Source: Clostridiales bacterium Firm_13 (GTDB lineage: Bacteria; Bacillota; Clostridia; Saccharofermentanales; Saccharofermentanaceae). From it: a DNA stretch of 64,000 nucleotides. This document shows, one piece after another, positions 59,976-64,000 of the stretch. A program made the position numbers and the translations under genes. Positions within the stretch are counted from its first letter, which is position 1, and every line of letters starts with the position of its first letter. The DNA lies in NCBI GenBank assembly GCA_001603035.1, contig LVAS01000002.1, forward strand, positions 1 through 64,000, in the 5' to 3' direction. A model generated the notes under the pieces. It was not told the origin of the DNA. It was given only the letters and a program-made list of their open reading frames with translations, and searched no databases.

Positions 59976-60649
59976 GAAATAAGAAGACCGTGACAGCAAT
60001 CCTTGCGATTCTACGTGAGATGTATCCCGATGCCGTCTGTTCTCTCTCTTATGACGGAGTACCTTTTCACCTTCTGGTCGGCGCCATCTTGTCGGCGCAG
60101 TGTACGGATCGCCGTGTAAATGAGGTTACAGCGCGTTTGTTTCCTGAATACCCGGATCCGCTTGCCATGTCATCGGAAACCGAAGAAGTCATCGGACAAA
60201 AAATCAAAAGTTGCGGACTTTATCACAGTAAAGCCCATGCGCTTGTCGAGACCTCACGCATGATTCTTTCCGATTATGGCGGGACAATTCCGAACACGAG
60301 AGAAGAGCTTCAACGGTTTCCCGGTGTCGGAAGGAAAGTCGCCAATCTTTTTCTCGGAGAGGTATACGGAATTCCCGCCGTCGTCGTCGATACACACTGC
60401 GGGCGCGTCGCGAAAAGGCTCGGACTCACGAATAGCGATTCTCCGCTTCAAGCCGAAAAGGATCTCATGGCTTGCGTGCCGACGGAGGAATGGATTAAAC
60501 TGGGTCATAGACTTGTCGCACACGGGCGTGCTCTTTGTATGGCAAGAAATCCTTCCTGTATGAACTGTCCTCTGAAAGAGGTGTGCGTATATGCCCGAAA
60601 TGGCAAAAGATTCGACGACCGATCCGAAAGCAACCCCCAACTATCTTGA
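59972..60649 (+). CDS. nth: Endonuclease III
   Basis: 225 residues. LVGAILSAQCTDRRVNEVT, the helix-hairpin-helix FPGVGRKVANLFLGEVYG with catalytic Lys and VVVDTHCGRVAKRLGL with catalytic Asp, then the [4Fe-4S] motif CMARNPSCMNCPLKEVC. Removes oxidised pyrimidines and cuts abasic sites. Stop/start overlap with the kinase gene. Confidence 0.96.
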   Translation: MRNKKTVTAILAILREMYPDAVCSLSYDGVPFHLLVGAILSAQCTDRRVNEVTARLFPEYPDPLAMSSETEEVIGQKIKSCGLYHSKAHALVETSRMILSDYGGTIPNTREELQRFPGVGRKVANLFLGEVYGIPAVVVDTHCGRVAKRLGLTNSDSPLQAEKDLMACVPTEEWIKLGHRLVAHGRALCMARNPSCMNCPLKEVCVYARNGKRFDDRSESNPQLS

Positions 60650-62738
60650 CACCGACGTCAGCCGTCTGCAATCCGTCGCGTCAAGGCGGTTGTCGCTTCT
60701 TCACAAGCTTGAAATTTATACCGTATATGACCTTCTTACGTACTTTCCCCGCGGATATCAGGACTGGACCCATCTTGTCCCGATCGTCGAATTGAAGGAC
60801 GGGCAGGAACAGTCGTTTTCGGCATTGGTCAGACAGAAACCGTCGATCCGACGCAAAGGGAGACTCTCGATTGTTCGCTCTGTTTTGTCAGACGAATCCG
60901 GCACGATTCGCGTCGTTTGGTTTAATCAACCATATATCGCAACAAGGATAAAGAAAGACGAAACCTATTTGTTTCGCGGTCGAGTCCGACGAGACGGCAC
61001 AGTTTTTGCCGTTACGAATCCGGCTCTCGAATCGGCGGATGAAGGGACGGCACCCGGACTCAAGCCGGTATACGCACTTACTGCGGGATTGACGCAGGGT
61101 TTCGTGCGGACACTCATATCCGGAATTCTTCCGCAAGGAATTATGGCGGTTCAGGATATTCTTCCGCCGGATTTAAGGCGGAGAGAACAACTTTGTACGG
61201 CGGCTTTCGCTTATGAGAAGATTCATCAGCCGTCCTCGGACGAAGATTTGCAGATCGCCGCCAAGCGATTGATTTATGAGGAGCTCTTTCTGGTTCAGGG
61301 CGGTCTTCGCTGGTTTCGAAGGCAGACACGGACAAATACGCGTGCCTATCCACTTTCCCTGACAAACGAGACCAAAGCCGTTCTTGAGGGGGCGATTCTT
61401 CGCCTTCCATTCCGTTTGACGGAGGATCAAAGAACGGTAATCGAAGAATGCAAGAAAGATATGTCCGGAGGAATTCCGATGAATCGACTTGTTCAAGGCG
61501 ATGTCGGATCCGGAAAAACGGCAGTTGCGATGATTGCGATGCTTTATGCCGCGCTAGGCGGAGGGCAAAGCGTATTGATGGCGCCGACGTCGATTCTGGC
61601 GACACAGCACATGGCGACGATCAGTCGATTTTTAGAGGGGACGGGCGTAGAAGCGGCGCTCCTTCTCGGATCGACACCCGCCGCCGAAAAGCGGCGCATC
61701 CGCGAAAAACTGCTGACAGGCCAAATTCATCTTCTTATCGGAACGCACGCAGTGCTTGGCGACGGGGTTGTTTTTCGACGCTTAGCTCTCACGGTAACGG
61801 ATGAGCAGCATCGGTTCGGCGTTCGTCAACGCGCCGCTTTCTTTGACCGGGATAACCATATTCCGCATACACTGGTTATGTCCGCCACACCGATCCCGCG
61901 GACCCTGGCATTGATTCTTTACGGAGATCTCGACATCTCGATTATTCATTCGATCCCCGCCGGCCGAATTCCCGTCGAAACCTATACGGCGGAAGATAAA
62001 GATGAAGAAAGACTCTTCGGTATCGTAAGGCGTCAGGTTGAAGCGGGGCATCAGGTATACTGGATCTGTCCGACCATCGCGGCGAGCGAGGCGGATAACG
62101 ATGCTGATGATAACAAAGAGGAAGAAGAGGAGAGACTCCTTTCGGCGGAAGAACTCTATGCGCGCCTTTCCGGAGAGGTTTTCCCGGACGGCAAAGTAGG
62201 CCTTCTGCACGGCGGGATGAAGCCTTCCGAAAAGGACCTCATCATGCGCCGTTTTCTCGCCGGAGAAATATCGATTCTGGTCGCGACGACCGTTGTTGAA
62301 GTCGGTGTAGACAACCCCAATGCGACGCTTATGATCATTGAAAATGCAGAAAGGTTCGGCCTTTCGCAATTACACCAACTCCGCGGCCGCGTCGGTCGCG
62401 GGACGAATCGCTCGATCTGCGTGTTGAAAAGTGCAAAGAAAGAGGGATTGGCAAAGGAACGGCTGAAGGCTGTATGCTCGACGACCGACGGGTTTGTTTT
62501 GGCGCAGAAGGATTTGGAACTGCGTGGCCCCGGAGATTTTTTCGGGACGAGACAACATGGAATTCCCGCCCTTCGTATCGCGAACTTATTCCGCGATACG
62601 GATGTACTTGCCAGAGTGTCTCTCGATCTGGAGCGAATTTTCCGAGAGGACCCCGACTTGACGATGCCCCCGCACGCTATGCTGCCAAAAGCCTTTATAC
62701 TAAGATTCGGCAGTGAGATTGAACATCCGTCACTTTAA
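60591..62738 (+). CDS. recG: ATP-dependent DNA helicase RecG
   Basis: 715 residues. It starts inside nth (59 shared bases) with AGAGGTG upstream. The wedge/OB domain is N-terminal; the usual GVGPK helix-hairpin reads LQSVASRRLSLL, a diverged form. Helicase motifs: VQGDVGSGKT, VTDEQHRFGVRQR, MSATPIPRTLAL, VVEVGVDNPNATLMIIENAE and QLRGRVGRG. An acidic insertion (ADNDADDNKEEEEERLL) separates two helicase strands. Reverses stalled replication forks. Confidence 0.95.
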   Translation: MPEMAKDSTTDPKATPNYLDTDVSRLQSVASRRLSLLHKLEIYTVYDLLTYFPRGYQDWTHLVPIVELKDGQEQSFSALVRQKPSIRRKGRLSIVRSVLSDESGTIRVVWFNQPYIATRIKKDETYLFRGRVRRDGTVFAVTNPALESADEGTAPGLKPVYALTAGLTQGFVRTLISGILPQGIMAVQDILPPDLRRREQLCTAAFAYEKIHQPSSDEDLQIAAKRLIYEELFLVQGGLRWFRRQTRTNTRAYPLSLTNETKAVLEGAILRLPFRLTEDQRTVIEECKKDMSGGIPMNRLVQGDVGSGKTAVAMIAMLYAALGGGQSVLMAPTSILATQHMATISRFLEGTGVEAALLLGSTPAAEKRRIREKLLTGQIHLLIGTHAVLGDGVVFRRLALTVTDEQHRFGVRQRAAFFDRDNHIPHTLVMSATPIPRTLALILYGDLDISIIHSIPAGRIPVETYTAEDKDEERLFGIVRRQVEAGHQVYWICPTIAASEADNDADDNKEEEEERLLSAEELYARLSGEVFPDGKVGLLHGGMKPSEKDLIMRRFLAGEISILVATTVVEVGVDNPNATLMIIENAERFGLSQLHQLRGRVGRGTNRSICVLKSAKKEGLAKERLKAVCSTTDGFVLAQKDLELRGPGDFFGTRQHGIPALRIANLFRDTDVLARVSLDLERIFREDPDLTMPPHAMLPKAFILRFGSEIEHPSL

Positions 62739-62754
62739 AGAAAGCAGGAATACG

Positions 62755-63345
62755 ATGCCGCGCGTAATTGCAGGAGAATGCAAAGGTCTGATGCTCAAGG
62801 CTCCCAAAGGGGAGAGAACCCGTCCGACGACCGACAAGGTCAAAGAGGCGCTCTTTTCTATACTCCAAAGAGAGATTCCGGACGCGCTATTCCTGGATCT
62901 GTTTGCCGGAAGCGGCCAAATCGGAATTGAGGCGGTAAGTCGGGGGGCCAAAAGTGCTGTCCTAGTCGATGAGAATCGCGACGCCGTCGCCGCGATCAAC
63001 GAGAATATACAGAAGACTCGCTTAGAAAGGAAAGTCCGTTTGATCCGAAGAGATGTTTTGGCGGCGCTTCGAGAGCTTGGGTCAGGGCCGGACACCTTTG
63101 ATATCGTCTATATGGACCCGCCGTATGATCTTGCGGTGACGATGTTTCGGAAAATTGCGGAATCGTTATGCGAAAGAAAACTGCTCTCTCCCGGCGCCGT
63201 AGTTATCCTTGAACACAGGGCCGAAGATACCGTTCCGGAAAATGTAATAAATTTGACATTCTACAGGCGTTGTAAGTACGGAACGACCATGCTAACATTT
63301 TATACTACAGATACTTGTTATAGTGGAGGTACTCCGAGCGCGTGA
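62755..63345 (+). CDS. rsmD: 16S rRNA (guanine966-N2)-methyltransferase
   Basis: 196 residues from ATG 62755 behind GCAGGA. MPRVIAGECKGLMLKAPKG, RPTTDKVKEALFSIL, LFLDLFAGSGQIGIEA and the catalytic YMDPPYD are diagnostic. rsmD-coaD is a conserved Firmicute pair, here with a GTGA overlap. Confidence 0.95.
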   Translation: MPRVIAGECKGLMLKAPKGERTRPTTDKVKEALFSILQREIPDALFLDLFAGSGQIGIEAVSRGAKSAVLVDENRDAVAAINENIQKTRLERKVRLIRRDVLAALRELGSGPDTFDIVYMDPPYDLAVTMFRKIAESLCERKLLSPGAVVILEHRAEDTVPENVINLTFYRRCKYGTTMLTFYTTDTCYSGGTPSA

Positions 63346-63836
63346 AGACGATGATTTTTCCGGGAAGTTTTGATCCGTTTTCATTGGGTCATGTCGATAT
63401 TGCCCGGCGTGCTTCACTTCTTTGCGACCGTTTGCTGGTCGCGGTTATGCCGAATCGTGGGAAGAACCCTGTGTTCAGCGTGGATGAACGACTCGAAATG
63501 GCGAGGCGTTGTCTTTGTGATATTCCGAATGTCGAAGTGATCTCCTTCGACGGTCTTCTGGTCGACCTGTACCGTTCTCATACTGCTTGTGCCGTAATCC
63601 GAGGCTTGAGAAGCGAATCGGATTTTCGCAACGAGGCGGAGATGGCCGCAGCCAATCGCCTCCTTTGTAAAGAATATGAAGTCCTTCTGCTTCCTTGCCG
63701 AATGGATCTCGCGTATACGAGTTCCTCTATTATTCGCGAGGTTGCGTATTACGGCGGAGATATATCCGGAATGGTTTCTCCTGCCATCTCTGAATTTGTA
63801 AGGACCAGATTGCAGGAAAGGAACGAGCGGCATTAA
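63342..63836 (+). CDS. coaD: Phosphopantetheine adenylyltransferase
   Basis: 164 residues from GTG 63342. FPGSFDPFSLGHVDIARRA contains the nucleotidyltransferase (T/H)xGH motif; VIRGLRSESDFRNEAEMAAAN and YTSSSIIREVAYYGGDISGMV complete the fold. Penultimate step of coenzyme A synthesis. Confidence 0.96.
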   Translation: MKTMIFPGSFDPFSLGHVDIARRASLLCDRLLVAVMPNRGKNPVFSVDERLEMARRCLCDIPNVEVISFDGLLVDLYRSHTACAVIRGLRSESDFRNEAEMAAANRLLCKEYEVLLLPCRMDLAYTSSSIIREVAYYGGDISGMVSPAISEFVRTRLQERNERH

Positions 63837-63850
63837 TGGAGGACCCGGGT

Positions 63851-64000
63851 ATGCAAGACAATCTCCGGCAGGGAAAGACCAATGAAACGGATCTCGTTGA
63901 GCTTCTGGATCACCTGACCGAGACAATCCGCGAAGCGAAAGGGATTCCGTTTTCTGACAATTGCATTGTCGATCGGGAGGATGTTCTCTATTGGGTGAAT
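63851..64000 (+). CDS. Start of a small helical protein that commonly follows coaD in Clostridia (partial)
   Basis: 50 codons to the window end, from ATG 63851 (TGGAGGA at 63837-63843, seven-base spacing; ATG 63836 overlaps the coaD stop and lies on the ribosome site). ELLDHLTETIREAKGIPFSD followed by CIVDREDVLYWVN resembles the clostridial coaD-linked protein usually annotated as an ATPase or F0F1 b-subunit-like protein (pattern: LIEKSK-IPLTGK-LID-EEILDLLD). Function unknown. Confidence 0.6.
   Translation, partial: MQDNLRQGKTNETDLVELLDHLTETIREAKGIPFSDNCIVDREDVLYWVN

Overview
The window looks like a chromosomal piece of a Gram-positive anaerobe of the Bacillota, most likely class Clostridia. 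The basis is gene order: tmk-darA-holB-ricT-trmN6-rsmI-metG-tatD, secG-rnr, ireB-ruvX-DUF1292, rimP-nusA-ylxR-L7Ae-infB-rbfA-nrnA-truB-ribF and a dcw cluster with sbp (DUF1290), plus a PerR/rubrerythrin/desulfoferrodoxin oxygen-defence set. Family or genus cannot be assigned from the sequence alone. Most genes lie on the plus strand and are tightly packed, with many ATGA, GTGA and TAATG stop/start overlaps.

Layout. 1-5.8 kb: the end of a frameshifted Orn/Lys/Arg decarboxylase, then the tmk operon with the c-di-AMP receptor DarA and, inserted in it, a small 2x[4Fe-4S] ferredoxin. 5.8-8.3 kb: a PAS-GGDEF-EAL protein with a dead GGDEF and an apparently intact EAL domain. 8.4-11.2 kb: metG-tatD. 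11.4-11.7 kb: tRNA-Val(TAC), tRNA-Asp(GTC) and tRNA-Phe(GAA), closed by a terminator. 11.8-20.4 kb: Ca2+ P-type ATPase, secG, rnr, an HPr-like protein on the minus strand, mtaB, ireB-ruvX and two DUF1292-type genes that overlap. 20.5-23.6 kb: a 1047-residue membrane-anchored extracellular protein. 23.7 kb: tRNA-Val(GAC).

23.9-25.8 kb, directly behind this tRNA, is the oddest part. It is A+T-richer than its surroundings and holds decayed coding fragments, small intact ORFs and three copies of a ~40-base repeat. I read it as a graveyard of orphan toxin-tail/immunity cassettes. Module 1 is a toxin-like pseudogene needing four frame corrections, overlapped by an intact zinc-ribbon ORF. Module 2 is a toxin-like frame broken by two TAA codons, followed by an intact 79-residue ORF. 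Module 3 is a small LSM-like gene with a TAA nonsense codon. The repeat sits at the module boundaries.

25.9-29.5 kb: a zinc-ribbon membrane protein, a DUF4004 (YhbD) regulator placed right behind a terminator, an ArsR regulator, then perR-rubrerythrin-desulfoferrodoxin. 29.6-32.4 kb (minus strand): ilvC, ilvN with a short upstream ORF, mscL and a small P-loop protein. 32.7-41.8 kb: the nusA-infB operon, whose IF2 carries 22 tandem Arg-Pro-Gln-Gly decapeptides. 41.9-57.7 kb: lgt-rodA, then mraZ-rsmH-ftsL-pbp-murE-murF-ftsW-murG-divIB-sbp, ftsZ and nrdR. MraY, murD, ftsA and the sporulation genes often found beyond ftsZ are absent. 57.7-64 kb: a two-component pair, nth, recG, rsmD, coaD and the start of the gene that commonly follows coaD in Clostridia.

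All calls are from reading sequence and recalling families; no database search was run.
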